This document shows positions 26,015 through 35,246 of a DNA stretch of 64,000 bases, one piece after another. Below the pieces are notes generated by a model. That model saw nothing but the letters and a program-made list of their open reading frames with translations. It did no database searches and was not told where the DNA came from. This DNA is from Actinoplanes couchii. GTDB taxonomy: Bacteria; Actinomycetota; Actinomycetes; Mycobacteriales; Micromonosporaceae. The DNA is taken from the NCBI RefSeq assembly GCF_016862075.1, contig NZ_BOMG01000082.1, forward strand, positions 81,274 through 145,273. The letters run 5' to 3'. The stretch's first letter is position 1; every line of letters begins with the position of its first letter. A program made the translations under genes and the position numbers.

Positions 26015-26365
26015 CTAGCTCTTCGCCTGGGACCGCAACTCCACCAGCAGGCCGTCCCGGTCGGTGAGGACCGCGCCCAGGATGCGCCGGCCCGCGGCGA
26101 GCAGGTCAGCGACGTCCGGGGTGCTGAGGGCGTACATCACCAGGGCGCCGTCCCGGAACGAGGTGACTATCCCGGCCCGGCGCAGGACGGCGAGCTGCTG
26201 GGACAGGTTGGACGCCTCGACGTCGATCTCGGCCAGCAGGTCACGGACCGGCCGCGGGCCGCCCTGGAGCAGCTCCAGCACCCGGATCCGGACCGGGTGA
26301 CCGAGAGTCCGGAACATCTCCGCTTTCGCCTGGTACAGCGGCACCGACACGTCCCGTCCCCTCAT
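26015..26365 (-). CDS. ArsR-family winged-helix transcriptional regulator
   Basis: A 116-residue DNA-binding protein with the ArsR winged helix: AEMFRTLGHPVRIRVLELL (helix 1-2) and the recognition region VEASNLSQQLAVLRRAGIVTSFRDG, followed by the wing VMYALS. No metal-binding Cys pair is present, so the signal is unknown. The start is uncertain between ATG 26365 and GTG 26350, the latter having GAGGGGAC before it. It is convergent with the pseudokinase-LamG gene. About 215 bases separate it from the divergent roadblock gene. Confidence 0.85.
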   Translation of the reverse strand: MRGRDVSVPLYQAKAEMFRTLGHPVRIRVLELLQGGPRPVRDLLAEIDVEASNLSQQLAVLRRAGIVTSFRDGALVMYALSTPDVADLLAAGRRILGAVLTDRDGLLVELRSQAKS

Positions 26366-26580
26366 GCCCGGACTCCGACACTCCTCACAACTGTGCGACC
26401 CGGATGTGGTTACGGCTGTTGACGTATTCAGCAGTTGCGGAGTTGCAGAAATCTTCAAGTGCCTTGTCGCACGATCCATGAACCCACGCCGGGGCCGCAC
26501 CGAGGCGGACATCGTGTGCGACTCGTTCGGTGAGATCTCGTACACGCTCTGCGACAGACCGGACCGATGTGGAGGATCAG

Positions 26581-26952
26581 ATGCCGGACATGGACGTAGC
26601 CCTCAAGGACGCGATGCAGATCGACGGCGCGATCGGTGCCGCGCTCGTCGACCGTTCCAGCGGAATGGCGCTGGGTGTCGCGGGCGGGAGCAGGGACTTC
26701 GACCTGCAGGTGGCGGCAGCCGCCAACACCGAGGTGGTACGGGCGAAGCTGCGCACGATGGAGATGCTGAGCCTGCACGAGAAGATCGAGGACATCCTGA
26801 TCACCCTCGACTCGCAGTACCACCTGATCCGCCCGCTGACCGGGCGTTCCGGGCAGGGCCTGTTCCTGTACATCGCCCTGAACAAGGACCGCGCGAATCT
26901 CGCTCTGGCCCGGCACCAGCTGAAGCGGATCGAGGGTGGTCTGGACCTCTAG
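26581..26952 (+). CDS. Roadblock/LC7-like small protein
   Basis: A 123-residue protein with roadblock/LC7-like alpha/beta pattern: GAIGAALVDRSSGMALG (strands), then amphipathic helices ending RHQLKRIEGGLDL. In actinobacteria such proteins modulate small MglA-like GTPases, but no GTPase partner is encoded next to it. The ATG at 26581 has GGAGG seven bases upstream. A DUF2071 gene follows 9 bases later, so the two are probably co-transcribed. Confidence 0.7.
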   Translation: MPDMDVALKDAMQIDGAIGAALVDRSSGMALGVAGGSRDFDLQVAAAANTEVVRAKLRTMEMLSLHEKIEDILITLDSQYHLIRPLTGRSGQGLFLYIALNKDRANLALARHQLKRIEGGLDL

Positions 26953-26961
26953 AATCGGGGT

Positions 26962-27687
26962 GTGCCGGCACCCCCGATGGTGGAGATCCGCACCGCCATG
27001 ATGATCCAGTGGTGGCGGCGGATGACGTTTCTGCACTGGCGTTATCCGGCCGACACGGTCAGCCCGCTGCTTCCGGCCGGGCTCACCCCCGACACCGACG
27101 ACGGCCAGGTCTGGGTGGGCATGCTCCCGTTCCTGATGGACGAGGTGCGCCCACCCTGGCTTCCCGGCCTGCCGTGGCTGTCGACATTCCCGGAGACCAA
27201 CCTGCGGACGTACGTCCGTGGCCCGGACGGCAGGGCGGGCATCTTCTTCTTCTCGCTCGACGCCGCACGCCTGCCCGTGGTGGCCACCGCCCGGGCCGGC
27301 CTGAACCTGCCGTACCGCTGGTCCCGCATGTCGTTACGCGTCAACGGTGACGTGACCGAGTACCGGGGCAGTCGCTTCGCCGAGCCGCGCGGCGCCGGGT
27401 ACCGCCTGCTGGTGCGGTCCGGCGAGGAGTTCCCGGAGGCCGAACTCGGCCCCGTCGACCACTTCCTGACAACCCAGAGCCGCCTTTACACCCTGCGGTA
27501 CGGCCGTCTGGTCGCGGTCGACGTGTGGCATCCGCCCTGGCCGCTGCACCGGGCCGAGGTCCTGGACCTGCGCCAGGACCTGACCGCCGCGGCCGGGCTA
27601 CCCGCCCCGAAGGGAGCGCCGCTGGTGCACTCGTCACCGGGGGTGCGCACCCGGATCGGGCTGCCGGAGTTCGTACGCATGTTCTAG
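26962..27687 (+). CDS. DUF2071 (YqjF-like) protein
   Basis: A 241-residue soluble protein of the DUF2071 family, close to the acetoacetate decarboxylase-like fold. It shows MTFLHWRYPADTVSPLLPAGLTPD, then VWVGMLPFLM, TFPETNLRTYVRG and the strand GIFFFSLDAARLP. The biochemical role of the family is not established. GTG start 9 bases after the roadblock gene. It ends at the hairpin 27690-27719. Confidence 0.85.
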   Translation: MPAPPMVEIRTAMMIQWWRRMTFLHWRYPADTVSPLLPAGLTPDTDDGQVWVGMLPFLMDEVRPPWLPGLPWLSTFPETNLRTYVRGPDGRAGIFFFSLDAARLPVVATARAGLNLPYRWSRMSLRVNGDVTEYRGSRFAEPRGAGYRLLVRSGEEFPEAELGPVDHFLTTQSRLYTLRYGRLVAVDVWHPPWPLHRAEVLDLRQDLTAAAGLPAPKGAPLVHSSPGVRTRIGLPEFVRMF

Positions 27688-27689
27688 TT

Positions 27690-27719
27690 ATCCACAGGCT
27701 GTGTGCACAGCCTGTGGAT
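27690..27719. terminator. Hairpin terminator between convergent genes
   Basis: A perfect 13-bp inverted repeat with a 4-base loop fills the space between the DUF2071 stop and the BioY stop, serving both strands. Its left edge spells TTATCCACA (27688-27696), a DnaA-box sequence, probably by chance. Confidence 0.8.
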
Positions 27720-28301
27720 TCAGCGGCGGCGGTGGATCAGCATCCAGGCGCCGGGCAGCAGAGCCGCCGCGAGCAGCACTTTCAGCACGTCGCCGATCAG
27801 GTAGGGGACCAGTCCGGTGGTGAGTGCGGTGGTCAGATCGGTGCCGGTGGCGAAGGCCAGCCACGGCACCCCGACGAGGTAGATCAATCCGTGTCCGCCG
27901 GCCATCAGGGCGACGGTGCGGAGCGGGCGGCGATCCCCGCCGAGGGCGGCCAACTGTCCGATGAGGGCGGTCGCGATGACGAAGCCGACCAGGTAACCGG
28001 CGGTCGCGGACGGCCAGCCGGAACTGCCGTCGGCGAACCACGGCACCCCGAGCACGCCGGCTGCCAGGTAGATCAGCATGGCGGCCGAGCCGCGGGCCGC
28101 GCCGAGGGTGGCGCCGGCGAGCAGGACCACGAACGTCTGCCCGGTGATCGGAACCGGCGACCCGGGGACCGGGACGGCGATCTGTGCGGCGAGACCGACC
28201 GCGCCGGCCGCACCGACGGTCAGCAGCACGTCCCGTACGGCGGAACGGCCCCACGCGTCGGCGAGGACCCCGGTCGGTCGGGCGTAAGCGCTATAGGTCA
28301 C
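27720..28301 (-). CDS. bioY: BioY-type biotin transporter S component
   Basis: A 193-residue membrane protein with six hydrophobic helices. BioY features include VPVPGSPVPITGQTFVVLLAGATLGAARG and YLAAGVLGVPWFADG, then GYLVGFVIA. It is the substrate-binding part of an ECF biotin importer. No bioM/bioN partners are adjacent, so it may use a shared ECF module elsewhere. The GTG at 28301 has AGGAGG upstream; the longer frame from 28337 runs through the next gene's terminator. Confidence 0.9.
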   Translation of the reverse strand: MTYSAYARPTGVLADAWGRSAVRDVLLTVGAAGAVGLAAQIAVPVPGSPVPITGQTFVVLLAGATLGAARGSAAMLIYLAAGVLGVPWFADGSSGWPSATAGYLVGFVIATALIGQLAALGGDRRPLRTVALMAGGHGLIYLVGVPWLAFATGTDLTTALTTGLVPYLIGDVLKVLLAAALLPGAWMLIHRRR

Positions 28302-28336
28302 CGAGGGCCTCCTGTCCGTACATGTGCGGGGAACCA

Positions 28337-28376
28337 TATGTCCCCGGTCACCGCGAGGGCAGTGACCGGGGACATA
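28337..28376 (-). terminator. Hairpin terminator of the M4 protease gene
   Basis: A perfect 15-bp inverted repeat (28337-28351 and 28362-28376, 10-base loop) begins 17 bases after the protease stop codon and lies just upstream of the bioY ribosome binding site, insulating bioY from read-through. Confidence 0.75.
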
Positions 28377-28392
28377 CCGTGATCGTTTCGAG

Positions 28393-29961
28393 TTACGCGG
28401 CGGTGCAGGTCGGGTCGGCGGTCTGCGCCGGCACGTTCACCGCGTCCCATGCGGACTTGGTGGTGTTGAACAGCGCGCAGGTGCTGTCCAGGGCCTTGGC
28501 CGAGGTCAGCGTCCAGGTGCGGTACTTCAGGTAGGACGAGCTGGACGTCTTCATCAGCATCGCGTTGTAGAGGACCTTGGTGGCCTTCTGGATGCCGACA
28601 CCCTTGATCGCGGCAGTGCCGCTGCACCGGGTGCTGGCCGGCTGGCCGTTGGCCGGGCTGGTGCCCTCGGCGAGCAGGTAGAAGAAGTGGTTGCCGGGGC
28701 CGGCCGCGGCGTGCACCTCGGAGGTCGGCGTGCTGCTGGTGTAGCAGTTGGAGTCACCGGCCAGCGACGGGTTGTACATGTACCGGATCGGGCCGTTGCC
28801 GACCAGGTTGATCTCCTCGCCGACCTGGTAGTCGGCCGGGTCCTTCGGGTTGGCCGCGAAGGCCTCGGTGGCCGCGCCGAAGACGTCGCCGATGAACTCC
28901 TGGGTGCCGCTGCGCGAGATGCCGCCCGGGGTGTTGTCGTCGATGCCGTGCCCGATCTCGTGGCCCACCACGTCCAGCGCGGAGATCCACTGACCGGCGT
29001 TGTTCTTACCGATCTGCACCTGGGTGCCGTCGTAGTAGGCGTTCACCTGGTTCAGGCCCACCCGGATCGGCCAGGCGCCGCCGCTGCTGGTGAAACCGGT
29101 CCGGCCGAGCCAGCTGGACAGCATCGCCTTCTGCTTCTGCGCCGCGTAGAGCGCGTCCACGCAGGCGGTCTCCTTGCTGGTGCCGACGCCGTTGCCCCAC
29201 ACGTTGTCGGAGCCGCTGAAGATCGTGTTGGTCGACGAGTCCTGGCAGCTCAGCGTGGTCATCGACGGGTCGCGCAGGGTGAAGGTGGTGCCGGACTGGG
29301 TGGTGTCCAGGCTGACCGAGCCGACGATCCAGCCGGTGCCGGTTCCGGTCGCGTGGGTGACGTGCTCCTGGGTGCGCAGCACCGCACCGGTGGTGGCGTC
29401 GACGTCGACGGTGAGACGGCTGACGTTCTCCTCGCCGTGCTCGTCGATCCGGGTGCCGTTGATGGTCGACTCCCACGCCAGCGTCGGCGCGCTCTCGGAG
29501 TTGACCACGACCAGGCGGGTGCCCTCGACGTTCGCCACCGTCTTCAGTTCGGCCCGCGCGAACGGGACCGAGTCGGCCGCGGAGAGCTTCGGGGTCACCG
29601 ACAGCTCACCGATCGACCGGTTCTGTGCGACCGACGTGAACTGGTGCTGACCGGACTGGTCGGTGACGACGACGAAGTCACCACCGATGACCGGCAGTCC
29701 CTTGTACGTGCGCTCGTACGGGACGTACTGCAGCTTGTCCGAGGTGATCACCGGGCGCTGGACGAACGCCTCGCCGGTGCTGGCCTTCAGCACCGCGGGA
29801 CGCTGGGCCACGAGAGCCGAAGCGCTGTCCGCTGCTCGGGCCGCGACCGCGGACGGATCGGTGGACGGGGCAGCGGTCGCCGGTCCGGCGACCGCGACCA
29901 TCGCGCCGGCCGCCGCGGTCACGGCGGACAGTGCGATGACGACTGGGGTACGGGATTTCAC
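28393..29961 (-). CDS. Secreted M4 (thermolysin-like) neutral metalloprotease
   Basis: A 522-residue pre-pro-enzyme. A signal peptide ends near residue 30, and an FTP/PepSY propeptide follows to about 210. The catalytic domain has the zinc motif VVGHEIGHGIDD near residue 332-343, the third zinc ligand Glu in EFIGDVFGAATEAF and the catalytic C-terminal His region VHAAAGPGNHFFYLLAEG. The C-terminal M4 helical domain ends the protein. GTG 29961 is chosen because GAGGAG lies upstream and it directly precedes the signal peptide. Single-gene unit ending at 28337-28376. Confidence 0.92.
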   Translation of the reverse strand: MKSRTPVVIALSAVTAAAGAMVAVAGPATAAPSTDPSAVAARAADSASALVAQRPAVLKASTGEAFVQRPVITSDKLQYVPYERTYKGLPVIGGDFVVVTDQSGQHQFTSVAQNRSIGELSVTPKLSAADSVPFARAELKTVANVEGTRLVVVNSESAPTLAWESTINGTRIDEHGEENVSRLTVDVDATTGAVLRTQEHVTHATGTGTGWIVGSVSLDTTQSGTTFTLRDPSMTTLSCQDSSTNTIFSGSDNVWGNGVGTSKETACVDALYAAQKQKAMLSSWLGRTGFTSSGGAWPIRVGLNQVNAYYDGTQVQIGKNNAGQWISALDVVGHEIGHGIDDNTPGGISRSGTQEFIGDVFGAATEAFAANPKDPADYQVGEEINLVGNGPIRYMYNPSLAGDSNCYTSSTPTSEVHAAAGPGNHFFYLLAEGTSPANGQPASTRCSGTAAIKGVGIQKATKVLYNAMLMKTSSSSYLKYRTWTLTSAKALDSTCALFNTTKSAWDAVNVPAQTADPTCTAA

Positions 29962-30097
29962 GCCTACTCCTCTCCCGTCCGCAGGGGGTGGCGGACGGGC
30001 CTCAACCGTCCGTGGACGGCAGGTCACGCCGAGGTGACTTGAGGTGAGACGTTAGATATCGACAAGCTTCCACGAATCAGGGAAAACCCTTGTGGGG

Positions 30098-30664
30098 TCA
30101 GCCGCCGACTTCGCTGATCTCCACAAATGGGGCGTCGTTGTGCCACTGTGCGTGAACGATGAAGCTGTGGTTCGGAGCGTTGAAGTAGACCGCCAGGTTC
30201 ACGTCGGAGCCCTGTTTGACCACCTGGAAACCGTCCGCCGGAGTGGCTGTGACCAGCGACACGGTGCCCTTGCTGGTCATCCGGATCACCGCCGTGCCGC
30301 CACCGGTCACGAACGACCGCACATAGGTCTTGACGCCGTCACTGGTGGTGACCGTCCAGCCGTCCTCGACCGTTGTCGGCGGGCGAGTGGTAGGTGTCAC
30401 TCTGCTCGGTTCCGCCTTGGGTGAGGGGGACGTCGGCCGGGGCCGGGCCGTTCTGCTCCGGGACGGCGCGGCTGTCTCCGGTGCCGGTGCGGAAGCGGTC
30501 TCGGCCACCGCCGTCGGCGCCGGAAGCTGATCGATATCGGGCAGATCGCCGGACTCGGCCCGGGCCGTGCTCAGCACCGGCGACAACGCCACCGAGGACA
30601 GCACGATGCTGGTCGCGGTGGCCAGACACCAGCCCGCGACCGGCATCCACCGGGAAGAGCGCAC
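30098..30664 (-). CDS. Exported protein with proline-rich stalk, unknown function
   Basis: A 188-residue protein: N-terminal signal or anchor helix (residues 10-35), a Pro/Thr/Ala-rich low-complexity stalk (50-105) and a small C-terminal beta domain (DGWTVTTSDGVKTYVRSFVTGGG onward). GTG 30664 follows AAGGATGG. It is divergent from a two-component system 36 bases away, so it may be a target or accessory sensor of that system. No family was recognised. Confidence 0.65.
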   Translation of the reverse strand: MRSSRWMPVAGWCLATATSIVLSSVALSPVLSTARAESGDLPDIDQLPAPTAVAETASAPAPETAAPSRSRTARPRPTSPSPKAEPSRVTPTTRPPTTVEDGWTVTTSDGVKTYVRSFVTGGGTAVIRMTSKGTVSLVTATPADGFQVVKQGSDVNLAVYFNAPNHSFIVHAQWHNDAPFVEISEVGG

Positions 30665-30700
30665 GACACCATCCTTACACCTGCGCCTAAGGTGGGCGCC

Positions 30701-31387
30701 ATGGCGATGATCCTGTTGGTCGAGGACGACCGCATCATCACGGCCGCGCTGACCCGGGCCCTGACCGACGCCGGGCACGTCGTGCGCCCGGTCGGCCAGG
30801 CTGCCCTGGCCTTGAAGATCGTCACCCAGGAGCGACCCGACCTGGTCATCCTCGACCTCGGGCTGCCCGATATCGACGGCACCGACGCGCTGCGGATGAT
30901 GCGTACCGTCTCCGACGTCCCGGTCATCGTGGCCACCGCCCGGCGCTCCGAGGCGGACATCATCGCCCTGCTCTCGGCCGGCGCCGACGACTACGTGACC
31001 AAGCCCTTCTCCGGTGGTCACATCCTGGCCCGGATCTCCGCCGTGCTGCGCCGGGCCCGCAGCCAGGTCGAGCAGCAGCCCAACGCCATCACCGTCGGCG
31101 AGCTGATGATCAGCCCGCGACAGCGCCGGGTGGAGTTGCGCGGTGAGGCGCTGCAGCTGACCCGGCGCGAGTTCGACGTCCTCGCCTACCTCGCCGAGCG
31201 GGTCGGCCAGGTGATCAGCCGCCGCGAGCTGATGAACCAGGTGTGGCAGCAGGCCCGGATCGGCGAGGAACAGACCATCGACGTCCACATCTCCTGGCTG
31301 CGCCGCAAACTCGGCGAGACCGCCGCGAAACCGCGTTACCTGCACACCGTACGGGGAGTGGGCGTCATGATGGTCGATCCGCAGTGA
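30701..31387 (+). CDS. OmpR-family response regulator
   Basis: A 228-residue regulator: receiver domain with phospho-acceptor Asp in LVILDLGLPD near residue 50, conserved Thr in VIVATARR and Lys in VTKPFSGG, then an OmpR winged helix (QLTRREFDVLAYLA, IDVHISWLRRKLGE, YLHTVRGVGVMM). ATG 30701 follows AAGGTGGG; GTG 30692 is in frame. The stop overlaps the kinase start by 4 bases (GTGA), marking one operon. Targets may include the divergent exported protein and downstream monooxygenase (inference). Confidence 0.92.
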   Translation: MAMILLVEDDRIITAALTRALTDAGHVVRPVGQAALALKIVTQERPDLVILDLGLPDIDGTDALRMMRTVSDVPVIVATARRSEADIIALLSAGADDYVTKPFSGGHILARISAVLRRARSQVEQQPNAITVGELMISPRQRRVELRGEALQLTRREFDVLAYLAERVGQVISRRELMNQVWQQARIGEEQTIDVHISWLRRKLGETAAKPRYLHTVRGVGVMMVDPQ

Positions 31388-32652
31388 GATGGGCGCTCAA
31401 CCGGCTCGCTCTGGCGATCACCTCGATGGTCGCGCTGGCCTTCCTGGTCCCGCTCGCGGTGGCGACCCGGCAGATCGCCTACGACCGGGCCATCGCCGAG
31501 GCACGACAGCAGGCCACCTCGATGGTCACCGTGCTCGGGGTCAACAGTGACCCGTTCACCCTGACCAACGCGGTGGCCAGCACCGCCTCCGGCAGTGTCG
31601 GGCGGCTCGCCGTGCACCTGCCTGGCGACGATCCGATCGGCGCCACCCACCTGGCCGGTGACGTGGTCCGGCGGGCCGCACAGGACCGCCGGGCGGCCGT
31701 CGCGCACACCGACGACGGTGTCGCGTACCTGCAGCCCACGGTGCTCACCGACGGTCGTACCGTCGTGGTCGAGGTCTTCGTCCCGGACGAGGACACCAGG
31801 CGCGGCGTGGTGGTGGCCTGGCTCGCCCTCGGTGGCCTCGCGATCGTCCTGGTCGGCGGCTCGACCCTGTTCGCCGACCGGCTCGGCGGCCAGCTGGTCC
31901 GGGCCACCCGCCAGCTCGCGGCCGCCAGCCGCCGCCTCGGCGGTGGTGAGCTGAACGAGCGGATCACCCCGGTCGGCCCGCGTGAACTGCGCGACGCCGC
32001 GAGCGCCTTCAACGGCATGGCCGACGACCTGCGCCGGTTGCTGGACCGCGAGCGGGAACTGGCCGCCGACCTCTCGCACCGCTTGCGTACGCCGCTCACC
32101 GGTCTCCGCCTGGACGTCGAGGCGATGCCACCCGGCCCGATCGCGGAACGGATGCGCCAAGCCTGCGACCTGCTCGACGAGGAGCTGGAGGCGATCATCA
32201 CCGGCGCCCGGCTGGGCAGCATCGAGACCCGCGGTTCCCAGCAGTGCGACCTGGTCGAGGTGCTGGCCGACCGGCTCGCGTTCTGGTCGGTGCTCGCCGA
32301 GGACCAGGAACGGCCCTGGGAGGTGGTCGGCGGCTACGAGCCGGTGATGCTCCCGATGCCGGCCGGCGAGGTGATCCTGGTGGTGGACGCCCTGCTCGGC
32401 AACGTCTTCTCGCACACTCCGGACGGCACCGCGTTCCGGGTGCTGGTCTCGTCCACCGGCCTGCTCGTCGACGACGCCGGCCCCGGCATCCCCGACCCGG
32501 AGACCGCCGTCCAGCGCGGCTTCAGCGGGGCCGGCTCGACCGGGCTGGGCCTGGACATCGTGCGCCGGGCGGCGGAGACCCTGCACGGCAAGCTGATCAT
32601 CGAGCGGTCCCCGCTGGGCGGCGCGCGGATCGGGTTCGTACTGGCTTTATGA
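31384..32652 (+). CDS. Membrane sensor histidine kinase
   Basis: A 422-residue kinase: transmembrane helices near 10-30 and 143-163 enclose a sensor loop of about 110 residues. A HAMP domain follows, then the DHp helix with ADLSHRLRTPLTGLRLD (phospho-His near 232) and an HATPase_c domain with N-box GNVFSH, G1 DDAGPGIPD and G2 STGLGLDIV. GTG 31384 overlaps the regulator stop. It is partner of the regulator just upstream; the signal is not known. Confidence 0.92.
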   Translation: MRWALNRLALAITSMVALAFLVPLAVATRQIAYDRAIAEARQQATSMVTVLGVNSDPFTLTNAVASTASGSVGRLAVHLPGDDPIGATHLAGDVVRRAAQDRRAAVAHTDDGVAYLQPTVLTDGRTVVVEVFVPDEDTRRGVVVAWLALGGLAIVLVGGSTLFADRLGGQLVRATRQLAAASRRLGGGELNERITPVGPRELRDAASAFNGMADDLRRLLDRERELAADLSHRLRTPLTGLRLDVEAMPPGPIAERMRQACDLLDEELEAIITGARLGSIETRGSQQCDLVEVLADRLAFWSVLAEDQERPWEVVGGYEPVMLPMPAGEVILVVDALLGNVFSHTPDGTAFRVLVSSTGLLVDDAGPGIPDPETAVQRGFSGAGSTGLGLDIVRRAAETLHGKLIIERSPLGGARIGFVLAL

Positions 32653-32739
32653 GCCTTTTCCGGTGCCGTTAAGGCTCCGTTATGGCAGTCGCTCCTAATG
32701 TTCCGGCTCGTAACCAGCCAGAACGGAAGGAACGCCGAC

Positions 32740-33531
32740 ATGCGCAGAACGATCGCCTACCCGCTGGCAACCCTGGGGATGGTCGCGTCGAGCCTCGCGG
32801 TCGCGGCGTCGCCGGCCATGGCGCACGGCTACGTGTCCTCGCCGCCGAGCCGACAGGCCCTCTGCGCCGCCGGCACCGTCGGGGACTGCGGCGGGATCCA
32901 GTTCGAGCCGCAGAGCGTCGAGGCCCCGAAGGGATCCAAGGAATGCAATGGTGGCGGCGCGGCCTTCGGAGTCTTGAACGACGAGTCCAGGAACTGGCCG
33001 GCCACCACGGTCGGCAAGTCGGTGACGTTCAACTGGGTGCTGACCGCCCGGCACCGCACCGCCACGTGGGAGTACTTCGTGGACGGTACGTCGGTCGCCA
33101 CGTTCGACGACAAGAACGCCATCCCCGAGGCCTCGGTGTCGCACACCGTCGACCTGAGCCGGTTCTCCGGCAAGAAGACGGTGCTGGCGGTCTGGAACAT
33201 CGGTGACACCCCGATGGCCTTCTACAACTGCGTGGACGTGAACGTCGGCGGTGGCGGTGGCGGTGCTTCCACCCCCACGACGCCGCCCACCAAGGCCCCC
33301 ACCACTCCGCCGACCACAGCGCCCACCACGGCGCCCGCGACCACCGCGCCCACCACCCAGGCGCCGGCCCCGGTTCAGGGCGCCGAGGGTGCCTGGGCTC
33401 CGGGTGTCGCCTACAAGGTCGGTGACAAGGTGACCTACGAGGGCGTGACCTACCAGGTCCGGCAGGCGCACACCTCGATCCGCAGCTGGGAGCCCGGAAT
33501 CTGGACGCTCGCCCTCTGGCTGCCGCTGTGA
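32740..33531 (+). CDS. Secreted lytic polysaccharide monooxygenase (AA10) with CBM5/12
   Basis: A 263-residue exported copper enzyme. Cleavage after AMA leaves His as residue 1 of the mature protein (HGYVSSPPSR), and the second His of the copper brace is in LTARHRTATWEYF. The catalytic domain ends near residue 170. A Gly/Thr/Pro linker leads to a C-terminal chitin- or cellulose-binding module (AWAPGVAYKVGDKVTYEGVTYQV, WEPG.W). It oxidatively breaks crystalline chitin or cellulose. ATG 32740 follows GGAAGGAA. It overlaps the DUF305 gene by 4 bases. Confidence 0.92.
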   Translation: MRRTIAYPLATLGMVASSLAVAASPAMAHGYVSSPPSRQALCAAGTVGDCGGIQFEPQSVEAPKGSKECNGGGAAFGVLNDESRNWPATTVGKSVTFNWVLTARHRTATWEYFVDGTSVATFDDKNAIPEASVSHTVDLSRFSGKKTVLAVWNIGDTPMAFYNCVDVNVGGGGGGASTPTTPPTKAPTTPPTTAPTTAPATTAPTTQAPAPVQGAEGAWAPGVAYKVGDKVTYEGVTYQVRQAHTSIRSWEPGIWTLALWLPL

Positions 33532-34121
33532 AGCGCCGGGTAGCTTTCGCACTTTTCATCCCGCTCCTTCTCGGGGCGTGCGGCACCGATGTCAAACCGT
33601 CTGCCTCCTCCTCGGCCCCGGCCGTGAAGAGCGTCTCCGAGATCACCGTCGGCGCCACGTACAACGACACCGACGTGATGTTCCTGCAGATGCTGATCGA
33701 CAACCTGGAACAGGGCCAGCAGATGGCCAAGATCGCCGCGGACCGGAGCGCCCGGCCGGAGGTCGTCGACCTGGCCGAGGCCGTGCAGGTCACCCAGGCC
33801 GACGAGATCAAGCTGATGAAGGGCTGGCTCGACGAGTGGAACAAGCCGACAGTCCTCGACGAGCGGGTCAGCCTGCACGCTGACCACGGCGGCATGCCCA
33901 GCACCGGCGACGAGGAGATCGACTCGCTGAAGACCATCAAGAAGGCCCAGTTCGAGACCGCCTTCCTGAACCTCTTCCTGGCCCATCAGCACAACGCGGT
34001 CGAGTTCGCCCAACTCGAACTCGACAAGGGCGCCAACGACCTGACCAAGTCCTTCGCGGAGCGGGTTAAGCAGTCCCGCACCGACCAGGTCCAGCAGATG
34101 CTGAAACTGCTGGCCGGCTAG
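33528..34121 (+). CDS. DUF305 lipoprotein
   Basis: A 197-residue lipoprotein (lipobox LLLGAC, Cys near 18) with a DUF305 helical-bundle domain. It has DVMFLQMLIDNLEQGQQMAKIAADRS in place of the usual His-Met helix, and LAHQHNAVEFAQLEL with paired His near the end. The family often appears with copper handling, and the gene overlaps that of a copper-dependent monooxygenase, so supplying or guarding copper is plausible (inference). GTG start 33528 overlaps the upstream stop. Confidence 0.85.
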   Translation: MKRRVAFALFIPLLLGACGTDVKPSASSSAPAVKSVSEITVGATYNDTDVMFLQMLIDNLEQGQQMAKIAADRSARPEVVDLAEAVQVTQADEIKLMKGWLDEWNKPTVLDERVSLHADHGGMPSTGDEEIDSLKTIKKAQFETAFLNLFLAHQHNAVEFAQLELDKGANDLTKSFAERVKQSRTDQVQQMLKLLAG

Positions 34122-34144
34122 CCTTTTGCCGGATAATCGGCGGT

Positions 34145-35233
34145 ATGCCCGCATCTAGCCTGATCCTGACCGCCGTGCTCGCCTTGGGCCTCTGGGACCA
34201 TCCCGGCTACGACGCGGAGGACAGCCACTACAACCCGCACGAGACCCGGGTCACCATCGCCACCATCGCGAAGGTGACCCGGACGTGGCAGGTCGACCTG
34301 CGGACCAGCGCCGAAAGCTGCTCCCGGTTCGCCACCCCCGTGGTCGCCGGCGGCCGCATCCACGTCAGCGACCAGCTCGGCCTCTCGACCTACGACGTCA
34401 AAACCGGACAGCCCCTCTGGCGGTACGACTGGAAAGACGCCGACGACACCGGCACGCCTCGACTGGCAGTGAGCGACGGTTTGGTGATCGCCGCCGGAAA
34501 CGACTGCAATTCCCAGAGCGACCCGGACGGCTACCTGTTCGCAGTGGACGCCCGCACCGGCCTGCCCCGTTGGCAGCAGAGCACCGGAAGCCCGATCACC
34601 TCGATGGTCGTGGACAAGGGCGTGGTGGCGGTCTCCGGCGGTTCAGCCTCCGACGACAACGAGGTGACCGCTTTCGCCACCCGGGACGGCCGGGAACTGT
34701 GGTCCCGACCGAACGCTCTGACGTCGGAGGTCTCCGCGAACGGAACCCTCCTGCTCCGAACCGAAGACACCAAGAGCTCGGCGGCTTCGATCCTGACCGG
34801 CAAGGACAGCTGGACCAGAGATTCCACCTGGACAGCACGGGCAGCCGACCCCCACAGCGAGTGGTTCTACGCCACAGACGCCGCAGGCAACCTGAGCGCG
34901 ATCCGGGTGTCCGACGGCGCGGTCCGCTGGAAGATCCCATCTTCCAAGACCGACACGAACGAGATGGCAGTGGACGAGAACCGCATCTACCGGGCCTCCG
35001 GCAGAAACATTCTGGCCCTGAACACGGCGGACGGCACAAAGGCGTGGAGCAGGACCCAATCCGCGGAAGCCACCCAGCCGACCCGAGCAGGCGATCTCCT
35101 CTACGCCGGCGGCCACCCCTTGAACCCCGACAACGGCACCCCCACCACCCCCGACTTCCCCGGCAAGCTCCTGGTAACCAACGGCCGAATCCACCAGCTG
35201 AACAACGGGGTCCTGACCACCTGGTCACGGTGA
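34145..35233 (+). CDS. PQQ-like beta-propeller protein
   Basis: A 362-residue exported protein with a short hydrophobic N-terminus and repeated beta-propeller blades (DVKTGQPLWRYDW, AVDARTGLPRWQQ, ATRDGRELWSR, RVSDGAVRWKI, NTADGTKAWSR). The pattern is of the PQQ-enzyme/BamB type, but no catalytic quinone site is seen. It probably serves as a scaffold or binding protein. It ends at the hairpin 35247-35276. Confidence 0.85.
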   Translation: MPASSLILTAVLALGLWDHPGYDAEDSHYNPHETRVTIATIAKVTRTWQVDLRTSAESCSRFATPVVAGGRIHVSDQLGLSTYDVKTGQPLWRYDWKDADDTGTPRLAVSDGLVIAAGNDCNSQSDPDGYLFAVDARTGLPRWQQSTGSPITSMVVDKGVVAVSGGSASDDNEVTAFATRDGRELWSRPNALTSEVSANGTLLLRTEDTKSSAASILTGKDSWTRDSTWTARAADPHSEWFYATDAAGNLSAIRVSDGAVRWKIPSSKTDTNEMAVDENRIYRASGRNILALNTADGTKAWSRTQSAEATQPTRAGDLLYAGGHPLNPDNGTPTTPDFPGKLLVTNGRIHQLNNGVLTTWSR

Positions 35234-35246
35234 GCCGGACAAACGA

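Noticed and set aside
27688..27696. TTATCCACA, a perfect DnaA box
   Set aside because: It is the edge of a perfect 30-base hairpin between two convergent genes and has no companion boxes, so origin function is unlikely.
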